Source of the DNA: Brevibacillus formosus
GTDB lineage: Bacteria > Bacillota > Bacilli > Brevibacillales > Brevibacillaceae
Length of the DNA: 64,000 nucleotides
Assembly: GCF_003013405.1 (NCBI RefSeq)
Contig: NZ_PXZL01000011.1
Location: 62,001-126,000 of the forward strand
Direction of reading: 5' to 3'
Part shown: positions 16,651 through 24,794 of the stretch, piece by piece
How positions within the stretch are numbered: the first letter of the stretch is position 1
Layout of the letters: each line of letters starts with the position of its first letter
Program-made: the position numbers and the translations under genes
Notes under the pieces: model-generated
The model's input: only the letters and a program-made list of their open reading frames with translations
Database searches by the model: none
What the model was told of the DNA's origin: nothing

Positions 16651-19600
16651 TTGAATATATCCGAGCTGTCCATTAAACGTCCGGTCACCATGATTATGAT
16701 ATCCGTGGCCATCTTCATTTTTGGTTTGGTTACCTTTCCGCGCTTGGCTATTGAATTGATGCCATCGCTGACTTCTCCGGTTGCCGTAGTTGTTACCTCT
16801 GTTGAGGGGGCGGCTCCAGCTGAGGTAGAAAAGCTTGTTACCAAACCGATCGAAAATGCACTAGGCACGGTTCCGAATTTAGACAAGATCACATCAACCT
16901 CTGTTAACGGCTCCTCCTCGGTCATCCTCCATTTCAAGTGGGGAACAGACATGGATCAAGCCACGCTGAATATGCGAGATAAAGTGGATTTTGTCCGAGG
17001 GAGCTTGCCTGAATCAGCTGGTTCACCAAGGGTGTTGAAATTTGATCCGACAAGCCAGCCAATAATTGATCTGGCTGTAACTGGCGATCAAGATGTCAAC
17101 AAACTGAAAAAAATCGCGGATGATGTAATTAAGGCCCGCTTGGAACGAATTAACGGTGTTGCTTCTGTCACTGTCACTGGCGGGCAAGAGCGAATTGTCG
17201 ATATCATCGTGGACCCAGCCAAACTGGCCGCCTATGGATTGACATTGGATCAAATAAAGGCAGCACTAGAAAACAGCAATGTATCCGGATCAGCTGGTGC
17301 GATACGGGAAGGGGACGCAAAGACCAGTATTCGCGTGCAAGGAGAATTCACCAATGTGGATACCATAGCACTCACTCCAATCTCTGTCGGTGGGAGCTTC
17401 ATCCGATTGAGTGATATTGCCAACGTAACAGACACGGTCAAAGAAGTGACCGAGCTGAGCTACATTGATGGAAAGCCGAGCTTGGGAATTGCTGTGATGA
17501 AAGGCACCGGCGGCAATACAATCAAAATCGCAAAAGACGTAAGGGCTGAGCTGGAGAAGATTAATAGCACGCTCCCAGCAAATGTAGAAACAAGTATCGT
17601 TTTCGATACCTCTACATATATCCAGAGTTCCGTTGACAACACGGTAGTACATGCTCTTGCAGGTGGTGCTATTGGCGTACTCATGCTGTACTTCTTCTTG
17701 GGCAGTCTGTCGTCTATGCTTATTGCGGTTATTGTCCTGCCTGTATCGATCATATCGACCTTCCTCTTGATGTATATGACAGGTCAAACAATCAACCTGA
17801 TTTCCCTGGCTGGTCTCACGCTCGGATTGGGATCATTAGTGGACTTCGCGGTTGTTATGCTGGAAAACATTTTCCGTCAGCGGGAACAAGGCAAGGGTAT
17901 GATGGAAGCCGCATTGGTCGGTTCCAAAGAAGTAGGAACCGCGGTGATGGCATCCGCATTGGCACAAATTTGCGTATTCTTACCGATTGCGCTGACAGAG
18001 GGTATTGTTGCTGAGCTTTTCGCACCATTAGCATTGACGGTCGTTTTCTCACACATCGCCGCACTCGTTTTCACTTTCTTGCTGGTTCCGATGATGAGTG
18101 CTCGCATGTTAAAAACTGTACCGGAGCATACAAATCATGAAAACTATCGCGGCTTCAATCCCCTAATCTGGTTTAATATCGGATTCCATAAAGTGGAGAA
18201 GGGTTATCAAAGAGTACTCAAATGGGCATTGGGTCATCGGAAAACGGTGATTGGATCTGCTTTTGCCATGTTGATTGGCTCATTGATGCTAGTTCCCACC
18301 CTCGGAGCAGGGTTTTTCCCAGATATGGACCAAGGATTAATCCAGGTAGAGATCAAGCTGCCAAAGGGTACTGTCTTGACGGAAACAGAAAAAGTAATGA
18401 AGCAAGTAGAAGAAGTGGTCAATCAAGTGCCAGAAAAGAAATTGGTCAAGTCCTCGGTCGGGGGTGGCGACGGTATTTCAGAGAGCGGTGCATCTACTTC
18501 TCATAACGCAACGATCGAACTGCATGTAGGAGAGATTTCTACGAGACAGCGATCGACAGAGGAAATTGCTGTGAGCCTGCAAGAGCAAGTCAAGCATATT
18601 GCAGGAGCAGATATCAAGGTGAAATCCCTTTCCGGTGGTATGGGGGGCGGAGCTGCCATCTCGATTGAAATTCGCGGAGATGATCTGGACGTCTTAACGG
18701 AACTGAGCGAGATTGTGAAGGGAGAAATAGCCAAGGTACCGGGAACGATGAACGTATCCACCAGTGTTCAGGAAATGAGTCAGGAGTTCGATGTGAAGGT
18801 CAATACAGAGAAGGCGAGCTTGTACGGATTGACAACAAATGAAATCCTTTCTGCTGTGCGAACTTCGTTCCAAGGTCAAACGGTTACTCAGTATCGTACG
18901 GGCGAAGATGAAATTGATATCAATCTCAAGCTGCCAAAAGACTATAAGGAAGATATCAATTACTTGAAGAACCTGCGCATTTCTACGCCAACGGGTGCCC
19001 AAATTAGCCTTACTTCCGTGGCGACCATTAGCAAAGTCGACGTACCCCCATCGATTGAGCGCAAAAACATGACGCGCGAAGTGACGGTCACAAGCGATTT
19101 GATCGGGGATAACCTGCAAGCGGCCGCGACGGAGGTTACGAATATCATCAATAAGCTGAATGTTCCGGACGGATACACCATCGAAATGGGCGGGCAGAGC
19201 GAGGATATGGGAAATTCTTTTGTGAATCTGGGTCTCGCGATTATCTTGTCCGTCGTGCTTGTGTACATGGTCATGGCTGCTCAGTTTGAATCACTTTTCA
19301 GTCCATTTATTATCATGTTCTCGGTTCCTCCGAGCCTTACTGGGGTCATATTGGGGCTTTTGTTTACAGGAACACCTATTACCGTATCTGTTTTGATCGG
19401 GTACATTTTGCTGATCGGTCTGGTCGTGAACAATGCGATTGTGTTAATCGATTTGATCAATCAGTTGCGTGCAAAGGGTTGGGAATTACATGAAGCGATT
19501 TTACATGCGGGGCCTGCTCGTCTGCGCCCGATTTTGATGACAACCCTCACGACGATTATGGCCATTGCTCCACTCTCTGTTGCTGCTGGTTCTGGTTTAG

Positions 19601-19782
19601 AACTGCAAGCGCCAATGGCTACGACCGTCATGTATGGTCTGATCTTCTCCACCATGATCACGCTGATACTCGTACCAGTGGTTACCGTATGGTTTGACGA
19701 GATGGGACAAAAGAGACGCAACAAGCGTAAGCAAAAGCAGGAAAAGAAAGGCCTTACCACTTTGGAATCGACAAATGCATGA
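16651..19782 (+). CDS. RND family efflux pump, inner-membrane permease
   Basis: 1043-aa resistance-nodulation-division transporter of the HAE1/AcrB type, similar in size to B. subtilis SwrC/YerP. It has the N-terminal helix SELSIKRPVTMIMISVAIF, two large extracytoplasmic loops (about residues 35-330 and 550-850), and two six-helix bundles. The proton-relay helix TM4 shows GLTLGLGSLVDFAVVMLENI, and TM10-12 include GLVVNNAIVLIDLINQLRAKG and HAGPARLRPILMTTLTTI. TTG start behind GAGGTGAG. The adaptor gene follows after a 20-bp gap. Such pumps in Gram-positives export surfactants or antibiotics. Confidence 0.95.
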   Translation: MNISELSIKRPVTMIMISVAIFIFGLVTFPRLAIELMPSLTSPVAVVVTSVEGAAPAEVEKLVTKPIENALGTVPNLDKITSTSVNGSSSVILHFKWGTDMDQATLNMRDKVDFVRGSLPESAGSPRVLKFDPTSQPIIDLAVTGDQDVNKLKKIADDVIKARLERINGVASVTVTGGQERIVDIIVDPAKLAAYGLTLDQIKAALENSNVSGSAGAIREGDAKTSIRVQGEFTNVDTIALTPISVGGSFIRLSDIANVTDTVKEVTELSYIDGKPSLGIAVMKGTGGNTIKIAKDVRAELEKINSTLPANVETSIVFDTSTYIQSSVDNTVVHALAGGAIGVLMLYFFLGSLSSMLIAVIVLPVSIISTFLLMYMTGQTINLISLAGLTLGLGSLVDFAVVMLENIFRQREQGKGMMEAALVGSKEVGTAVMASALAQICVFLPIALTEGIVAELFAPLALTVVFSHIAALVFTFLLVPMMSARMLKTVPEHTNHENYRGFNPLIWFNIGFHKVEKGYQRVLKWALGHRKTVIGSAFAMLIGSLMLVPTLGAGFFPDMDQGLIQVEIKLPKGTVLTETEKVMKQVEEVVNQVPEKKLVKSSVGGGDGISESGASTSHNATIELHVGEISTRQRSTEEIAVSLQEQVKHIAGADIKVKSLSGGMGGGAAISIEIRGDDLDVLTELSEIVKGEIAKVPGTMNVSTSVQEMSQEFDVKVNTEKASLYGLTTNEILSAVRTSFQGQTVTQYRTGEDEIDINLKLPKDYKEDINYLKNLRISTPTGAQISLTSVATISKVDVPPSIERKNMTREVTVTSDLIGDNLQAAATEVTNIINKLNVPDGYTIEMGGQSEDMGNSFVNLGLAIILSVVLVYMVMAAQFESLFSPFIIMFSVPPSLTGVILGLLFTGTPITVSVLIGYILLIGLVVNNAIVLIDLINQLRAKGWELHEAILHAGPARLRPILMTTLTTIMAIAPLSVAAGSGLELQAPMATTVMYGLIFSTMITLILVPVVTVWFDEMGQKRRNKRKQKQEKKGLTTLESTNA

Positions 19783-19802
19783 GAAAAGAGGAGGAACCAT
19801 TC

Positions 19803-21032
19803 ATGATCATAAATAAAAGAATCGCGATTGTGGCGCTGCTTTCCCTTACCTTGATCACTGGTTGCGCAAGCCAGGAGGATGCAGCGACGACTGCTGCCCC
19901 ACCAGCAGAAACGGTTACCCCTGTACAGGTTGCAACAGTGGTACAAGGTGTGGTCACATCTGAGTCTGGACTGACAGCAAAATTGGCACCGAGTGAGGAA
20001 GTCCAAATGTCACCAAAAACTAGCGGGAAAATTGCATCTCTCCCAGTAAAGCTGGGTCAGGCCGTAACAAAAGGACAATTATTGTTTACACTCGATACGA
20101 ATGAGTTGTCTAACAGTGTAAGAGAGCAAGAAGCAGCTCTCCGTGTGGCAAAAGCGAACTTAACCCAAGCAGGCAGCACCTCTAACCAAAGTTTGGTGGA
20201 AGCACAAAATGATTTGACGGAAGCAGAACGAGCGCTTGCTGACGCAAAACTGAACCAACAACGTAATCAACAGCTGTTTTCTCAGGGGGCGATTGCTGCT
20301 GAGAAAATGGAAGAGGTAAATTCAACGTTCACAAAAGCCCAGATTTCCTATGACAATGCAAAGCAGAAGCTGCAAAGCGCCAAACAAAAAACGGGTGTGC
20401 AAGTATCGGCGGCGAGCGTAACGGAGTCCGAGGTCAGACTGCAAAATGCTCGTGAGCAATTGGCGAATGCAAAGGTTGTCTCCCCAATCGACGGATTTGT
20501 CGCAAGCGTGACCGGAGCAGTAGGACAGATGACAGGTCAGCAAACCATTGTGACCGTCGTCAAAACGAATCCACTTGTGGTCAAAGCAAATTTGTCTGAA
20601 GCAGATGTGACAAAAGTAAAAGTAGGAACAGTCGTCAAAGTAAACGTGCAGTCTACAGGCAAAACGATTGATGCAAATGTAACGGCGATTAGTCCTGTCA
20701 TGGATTCGCAGATCAAAGCCTATCCGGTAGAAATCACGATCCCGAATGCTTCTAATGAATTGAAGTCCGATATGGTCGTAAATGTTACCTTCCCGCAAGG
20801 TTCAGAAGGAGCGAATTCACTGGTCATACCTCGCAAGGCCGTATTTGATCGTGAAGGCAGACAATACGTGTTCAAGCTGGAAGGGGAAACAGCCAAGCAA
20901 GTGGAAGTATCGACGGGCAACTCGACAAGCGAGTTGATTGAAGTAGTGTCCGGCCTAGCGAATGGAGATATCGTCGTGGTAAAAGGACAGACGCTGCTTG
21001 CGGATGGCGGCAAGGTGAGTATTCAGAAGTAA
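19803..21032 (+). CDS. RND efflux adaptor (HlyD/MFP-type lipoprotein)
   Basis: 409-aa adaptor anchored as a lipoprotein (lipobox LITGC, Cys about residue 21). It has a beta-barrel/lipoyl part (VQMSPKTSGKIASLPVKLGQ), a long helical hairpin with heptads (EAALRVAKANLTQAG through ARE repeats), the second lipoyl half (SPIDGFVASVTGAVGQMT), and a C-terminal barrel domain. The ATG at 19803 is chosen because AGAGGAGG precedes it; an upstream in-frame ATG overlaps the pump end. It partners the preceding RND pump; a Gram-positive cell lacks the outer-membrane channel. Confidence 0.93.
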   Translation: MIINKRIAIVALLSLTLITGCASQEDAATTAAPPAETVTPVQVATVVQGVVTSESGLTAKLAPSEEVQMSPKTSGKIASLPVKLGQAVTKGQLLFTLDTNELSNSVREQEAALRVAKANLTQAGSTSNQSLVEAQNDLTEAERALADAKLNQQRNQQLFSQGAIAAEKMEEVNSTFTKAQISYDNAKQKLQSAKQKTGVQVSAASVTESEVRLQNAREQLANAKVVSPIDGFVASVTGAVGQMTGQQTIVTVVKTNPLVVKANLSEADVTKVKVGTVVKVNVQSTGKTIDANVTAISPVMDSQIKAYPVEITIPNASNELKSDMVVNVTFPQGSEGANSLVIPRKAVFDREGRQYVFKLEGETAKQVEVSTGNSTSELIEVVSGLANGDIVVVKGQTLLADGGKVSIQK

Positions 21033-21047
21033 GCAGATAGGGAAGAA

Positions 21048-21076
21048 AAAGAGGCGGAGCAGATCCGCCTCTTTTT
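21048..21076 (+). terminator. Terminator of the RND operon
   Basis: Perfect 11-bp stem AAAGAGGCGGA / TCCGCCTCTTT with a T run, 15 bp after the adaptor stop. Confidence 0.92.
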
Positions 21077-21218
21077 GTTATTAAATGGTAGGAATATCTG
21101 CTCTACCAAAATTGCTAAACAGAGTATAATTTTAGCTATGGTAGTTGAGAGTTAAAAATCAATGCCTCGAACTTTGCATAATCCCGACATCAAAGAAATG
21201 ATAGGATAAGGAGCCATA

Positions 21219-22670
21219 ATGATTATATTGACCAAACTGTTCAAAGGAATTGCACTGCTCATGACAGTCGTGCTCATTTCCGGATGCTCGATTTTTGCGA
21301 GCAAAGAAGAATCCACTGAGAGCCCAAAGATAGAGAAGAAACAGAAAATCACCCGATACACAGGTGAAAAAAGCAAGGCGCTATCTTATGTATACACGGG
21401 GCGCAAGGAACTAGCTCTGACGTTTAACGGCATGGGCGACGATAAAATGATGAAAAGTCTTTTGGAGCAGCTAGATGCTCATAAGATCAAAGCAACCTTT
21501 TTTCTCCCTGGCATGCGTGTCGCTGAGGAGCCAAACATCGCCAAGGACATTTTGGCCCGCGGTCATGAAATCCAAAACAACACATTGAATCAACTGGATA
21601 TGAGCAAGCTCAGCTACGAGCAAATTTACCGGGAGATTCAGTTGAGTAATGAGGTCATCAAACGCGAGACGGGTGTTTCACCTCGCTATGTGAGAACCAA
21701 ATCTGGCGATGTGACAGATGACGTTCGTTTGGCAGCTGCCCATCTCGGGATGGAAGCAGTCGTCAGCTACAACATCAACCCGAAGGATCGTGATTTGCAA
21801 AAAGACGCCAAAACCATTGGAGATTACATCACTCGCTACATATCCAGAGGCAGTATTATCTCACTCAATACAGACATCAATCCTGAGGTCATCCCAGCTA
21901 TTCCGTTGATCGCCAAGGCAGCAGCGGATATCGGCTATCAGTTTGTCCCGCTCAGTGAGATGGTGAAAAACGGCGGTGAACGCAAGCCGCTGGAACAAAT
22001 ACCAGGCTTTGACGCAGCAAAACTGAATCCGCAATTCGAAAATGCCGAGTACGAGATCATCTCTCAGGTCGACACAAATAAAAAACAGATCGCGCTAACC
22101 TTTGACGACTGGGGAAGCGACAAAACCGTAACGAAACTATTAGAGATTCTGGCAGAGCATGATGTAAAAGCGACGTTCTTCTTGCGGGCAAAAGGGGTGG
22201 AGAACAATCCGAATTTGGCGAGAGCGATGGTGGAGCGTGGTCATGATGTAGCAAACCATTCTTATAGCCATCCGGTCATTACGACGCTGACAATGGAAGA
22301 ATTGCAGAAGGACGTGGTCAAAGCACACCAGGTCATTACCGAAGCGATCCAACAGCAGCCTGTCATGCTGTTCCGTCCGCCGACTGGGGTAGTAGACGAG
22401 CACACAGCCAAAGTGATTGCAGCTACGGGATACAAGGTCATCGCGTTGTACGATGTCACCACATTGGATTGGGACAAGAAAAACAGTGCCCAAGATATTG
22501 TAAATGGCGTCATGAGCAAGACGAAAAATGGCAGTGTCATTTTGCTGCATATGCTCGATGACATCCACACGATTGAGGCACTCCCGATTGTACTGGAAAG
22601 ACTGAAAAGCAAAGGCTACACCTTTGTAAAGATGGACGATATGATCAAACAAAGCCGCTCCGGCAACTAA
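21219..22670 (+). CDS. Lipoprotein with two polysaccharide-deacetylase (NodB) domains, first degenerate
   Basis: 483 aa with lipobox ISGC near residue 23. Domain 1 (about 60-250) keeps the fold (ALTFNGMGDD, KIKATFFLPG, RGHEIQNNT) but has lost the catalytic Asp pair (TFNG instead of TFDD) and the HxxxH metal motif (NNTLNQ). Domain 2 (about 285-475) is intact: ALTFDDWGS, HSYSHP and RPPTGVVD, plus VILLHMLDD. The active domain probably deacetylates a cell-wall polymer (peptidoglycan or related) outside the membrane; the first may serve binding. ATG behind AAGGAG. Monocistronic with its own terminator. Confidence 0.9.
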   Translation: MIILTKLFKGIALLMTVVLISGCSIFASKEESTESPKIEKKQKITRYTGEKSKALSYVYTGRKELALTFNGMGDDKMMKSLLEQLDAHKIKATFFLPGMRVAEEPNIAKDILARGHEIQNNTLNQLDMSKLSYEQIYREIQLSNEVIKRETGVSPRYVRTKSGDVTDDVRLAAAHLGMEAVVSYNINPKDRDLQKDAKTIGDYITRYISRGSIISLNTDINPEVIPAIPLIAKAAADIGYQFVPLSEMVKNGGERKPLEQIPGFDAAKLNPQFENAEYEIISQVDTNKKQIALTFDDWGSDKTVTKLLEILAEHDVKATFFLRAKGVENNPNLARAMVERGHDVANHSYSHPVITTLTMEELQKDVVKAHQVITEAIQQQPVMLFRPPTGVVDEHTAKVIAATGYKVIALYDVTTLDWDKKNSAQDIVNGVMSKTKNGSVILLHMLDDIHTIEALPIVLERLKSKGYTFVKMDDMIKQSRSGN

Positions 22671-22698
22671 TCCCTTTCTCAGAAAGGGATTTTTTTTG
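22669..22698 (+). terminator. Terminator overlapping the deacetylase stop codon
   Basis: Stem AATCCCTTT / AAAGGGATT with loop CTCAG and an eight-T run. The first stem bases are part of the TAA stop. Confidence 0.9.
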
Positions 22699-22722
22699 CT
22701 TTTTTTCGCAAAGCTTGGGCGA

Positions 22723-22776
22723 TTGACAGTAAAAATACTCTTTGTTATAGTTTTGACGATAATGATAATCAATATC
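22723..22776 (+). promoter_or_regulatory. Fur-controlled promoter of the first siderophore-binding gene
   Basis: TTGACA (22723-22728) and TATAGT (22746-22751) are 17 bp apart. A 19-bp Fur box starting GATAATGATAATC lies at 22758-22776, matching the known consensus at all but two positions. Position over the transcription start fits iron-dependent repression. Confidence 0.88.
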
Positions 22777-22829
22777 GATTAATGTCTTACTTACATCTAT
22801 CTTGCAAACGTACATAAGGGAGGCTCATC

Positions 22830-23837
22830 ATGCTTACTAACAAAACAGTAAATGCTGTCCTTGCTGTTATTTTTGTGTTCTCGCTTTTTTTGACGGCATG
22901 CGGTGGAACAAATACGGCAACGCAAGCACCCGCAACAGATTCTGCTTCCAAGCCAGCTGACAAGTCAACAGAAGCCCCTACTGGGAACAAAATGCGCAGC
23001 ATCGAAACACCCAAAGGGACCATTCAAATTCCTGACAAGCCACAACGTATTGTGACCGATTACTACGCTGGCGAGTTGATTGCAGTAGGCGGAAATGTAA
23101 TCGGTGCAGAGACAGAAGCTTTCAAAAGCCCGTTTACCGTTGAACAATTAAAAAATGCGCAGGACGTAGGAAGCCCGCGGATCAATGTGGAGAAAACGTT
23201 AGAGCTCGCTCCTGACCTCATCGTCGTCATGTATGATGACAACTATGAAGCCTTGTCCAAAATCGCTCCAACCGTTTATCTCCCTTACGGTACGGCGACA
23301 AACATTTACGATACGGTCAAATTGTTCGGAGACGTGGTTGGCGATAAAGAAAAGGCAGACAAATTCATTGCAGACTTTGACAAGAAGGCTGCCTGGGGTC
23401 GCGAAAAGCTGAAAGGCATCGTGGATGAGAATGCAACGGTTGGTCTCTACGAGCTGACGAACAAAGGAGATTTGTGGATCTTCGGCGATCACGCAGGGCG
23501 CGGTGGTCAAACCGTGTACAATGCATTGAAGCTGAAAATGCCTCACGCAGACAAATCCAAAGAGCAAACCGTACAGCTGGCCATGGAAACCTTGCCAGAA
23601 TACGCTGCGGATTACATGTTCGTGACCTTCTACAATCCGGAAAAAAATAGCGAAGCCTTGAAAACCTTACAGGAGTCCGCTGTCTGGAATGCGACTCCTG
23701 CGGCGAAAAACAATCAGATTTTCTACAACGACTACGATACATTCTATCGCTATGACCCAATCGCGATCACAGCACATATTGATATGTTCGTAGATATGCT
23801 GATCAAAAGACACGAAGAGAACAAGGGCAAAAAATAG
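22830..23837 (+). CDS. Iron-siderophore ABC transporter substrate-binding lipoprotein
   Basis: 335-aa type III binding protein. Lipobox LTACG near residue 22, then a Thr/Ala/Pro-rich linker. The two lobes of a FecB/FhuD fold are connected by a long helix, with conserved PQRIVTDYYAGELIAVG, ELAPDLIVVMYDD and IAPTVYLPYG. Its own Fur-box promoter precedes it and a terminator follows, so it is a single-gene unit. It must use a permease encoded elsewhere, possibly the fused permease at 28.8 kb. Specific siderophore unknown. Confidence 0.92.
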   Translation: MLTNKTVNAVLAVIFVFSLFLTACGGTNTATQAPATDSASKPADKSTEAPTGNKMRSIETPKGTIQIPDKPQRIVTDYYAGELIAVGGNVIGAETEAFKSPFTVEQLKNAQDVGSPRINVEKTLELAPDLIVVMYDDNYEALSKIAPTVYLPYGTATNIYDTVKLFGDVVGDKEKADKFIADFDKKAAWGREKLKGIVDENATVGLYELTNKGDLWIFGDHAGRGGQTVYNALKLKMPHADKSKEQTVQLAMETLPEYAADYMFVTFYNPEKNSEALKTLQESAVWNATPAAKNNQIFYNDYDTFYRYDPIAITAHIDMFVDMLIKRHEENKGKK

Positions 23838-23846
23838 ATCACAAGA

Positions 23847-23877
23847 AAAGTCATCCCTCGCCGGATGACTTTTTTTC
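23847..23877 (+). terminator. Terminator after the siderophore-binding gene
   Basis: Perfect 10-bp stem AAAGTCATCC / GGATGACTTT, loop CTCGCC, followed by T residues. Confidence 0.92.
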
Positions 23878-23894
23878 GTCTCACGTAATAAACC

Positions 23895-23907
23895 TTACAA
23901 AATGTAA
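23895..23907 (+). promoter_or_regulatory. BceR-like palindrome ahead of the BceAB-type transporter
   Basis: TTACA-AAA-TGTAA sits about 105 bp upstream of the ATPase gene, followed by a further CTGTAAGG half-site. It resembles the TNACA-N4-TGTAA element known for BceR-like regulators, though the spacer is one base shorter. No cognate two-component genes are adjacent. Confidence 0.55.
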
Positions 23908-24013
23908 AGAAAACTGTAAGGAACATCAATAGCTCCTGTTCTGGAATTTGGTTACAGTTAATAGCGACGAAAACAACGAACGCTAGCCAACAGATAGAAT
24001 GGAGGAACGTAGA

Positions 24014-24781
24014 ATGAGTACTGCTGTACTGGAAGTGAAAGACGTTCAAAAAATATATGGGACAAAAGGTGAAAGCCAGTCGCATGCCTTAAAAGGCGTG
24101 TCGATGACCATAGACAAAGGTGAATTCGTGGGAATCATGGGGCCATCCGGTTCGGGTAAGACGACACTGCTCAACGTGATTTCTACACTGGATCGTCCAA
24201 CGGAAGGCTTTATTGAAATTGCGGGAACGAACATTACACAGATGAAGAATAACCAGCTCGCAGATTTTCGCTCGCAAAAGCTCGGCTTCATTTTTCAAGA
24301 TTTCAACCTGCTAGAGAATTTGTCCGTGTATGAGAACATTGCTTTGCCGCTGTCTCTGCAAGGTGTCCCTTCCAAAGAGATCAGCAACAAAGTAAGTAAA
24401 GTAGCGCAAACACTCGGGATCGAAGAGATTTTGCAGAAATATCCGGTTCAAATTTCCGGGGGACAAAAACAACGCGCCGCAGCAGCACGCGCACTTGTGC
24501 ATGATCCTGCGATTTTGCTGGCGGATGAACCGACGGGCGCCCTCGACTCGAAGAATGCGAAAAGCTTGCTGGAAACGATGACAGATTTGAACGAGAACCA
24601 CCAAGTATCAATCATGATGGTTACGCACGATGCTTTTTCTGCGAGTTATTGCAAACGTATCTTGTTCATTCAGGACGGCAAGCTGTACACCGAGATTCAA
24701 CGTACGGGGGATCGTCAGCAATTTTTCAAACAAATTCTGGATGTACTGGCCGAGCTAGGTGCATCACATGATGTACGCTAG
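24014..24781 (+). CDS. BceA-like ABC transporter ATP-binding protein
   Basis: 255-aa ATPase of the MacB/BceA class. Walker A GPSGSGKTT near residue 43, Q-loop FIFQDFNLL, signature ISGGQKQR, Walker B ILLADEPTGALDS and the H-loop MVTHD are all intact. ATG at 24014 follows GGAGG; 13 bp separate it from the permease gene. With the permease it should form an antimicrobial-peptide sensing and detoxification transporter. Confidence 0.93.
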   Translation: MSTAVLEVKDVQKIYGTKGESQSHALKGVSMTIDKGEFVGIMGPSGSGKTTLLNVISTLDRPTEGFIEIAGTNITQMKNNQLADFRSQKLGFIFQDFNLLENLSVYENIALPLSLQGVPSKEISNKVSKVAQTLGIEEILQKYPVQISGGQKQRAAAARALVHDPAILLADEPTGALDSKNAKSLLETMTDLNENHQVSIMMVTHDAFSASYCKRILFIQDGKLYTEIQRTGDRQQFFKQILDVLAELGASHDVR

Positions 24782-24794
24782 GAGGTAACGTTTC

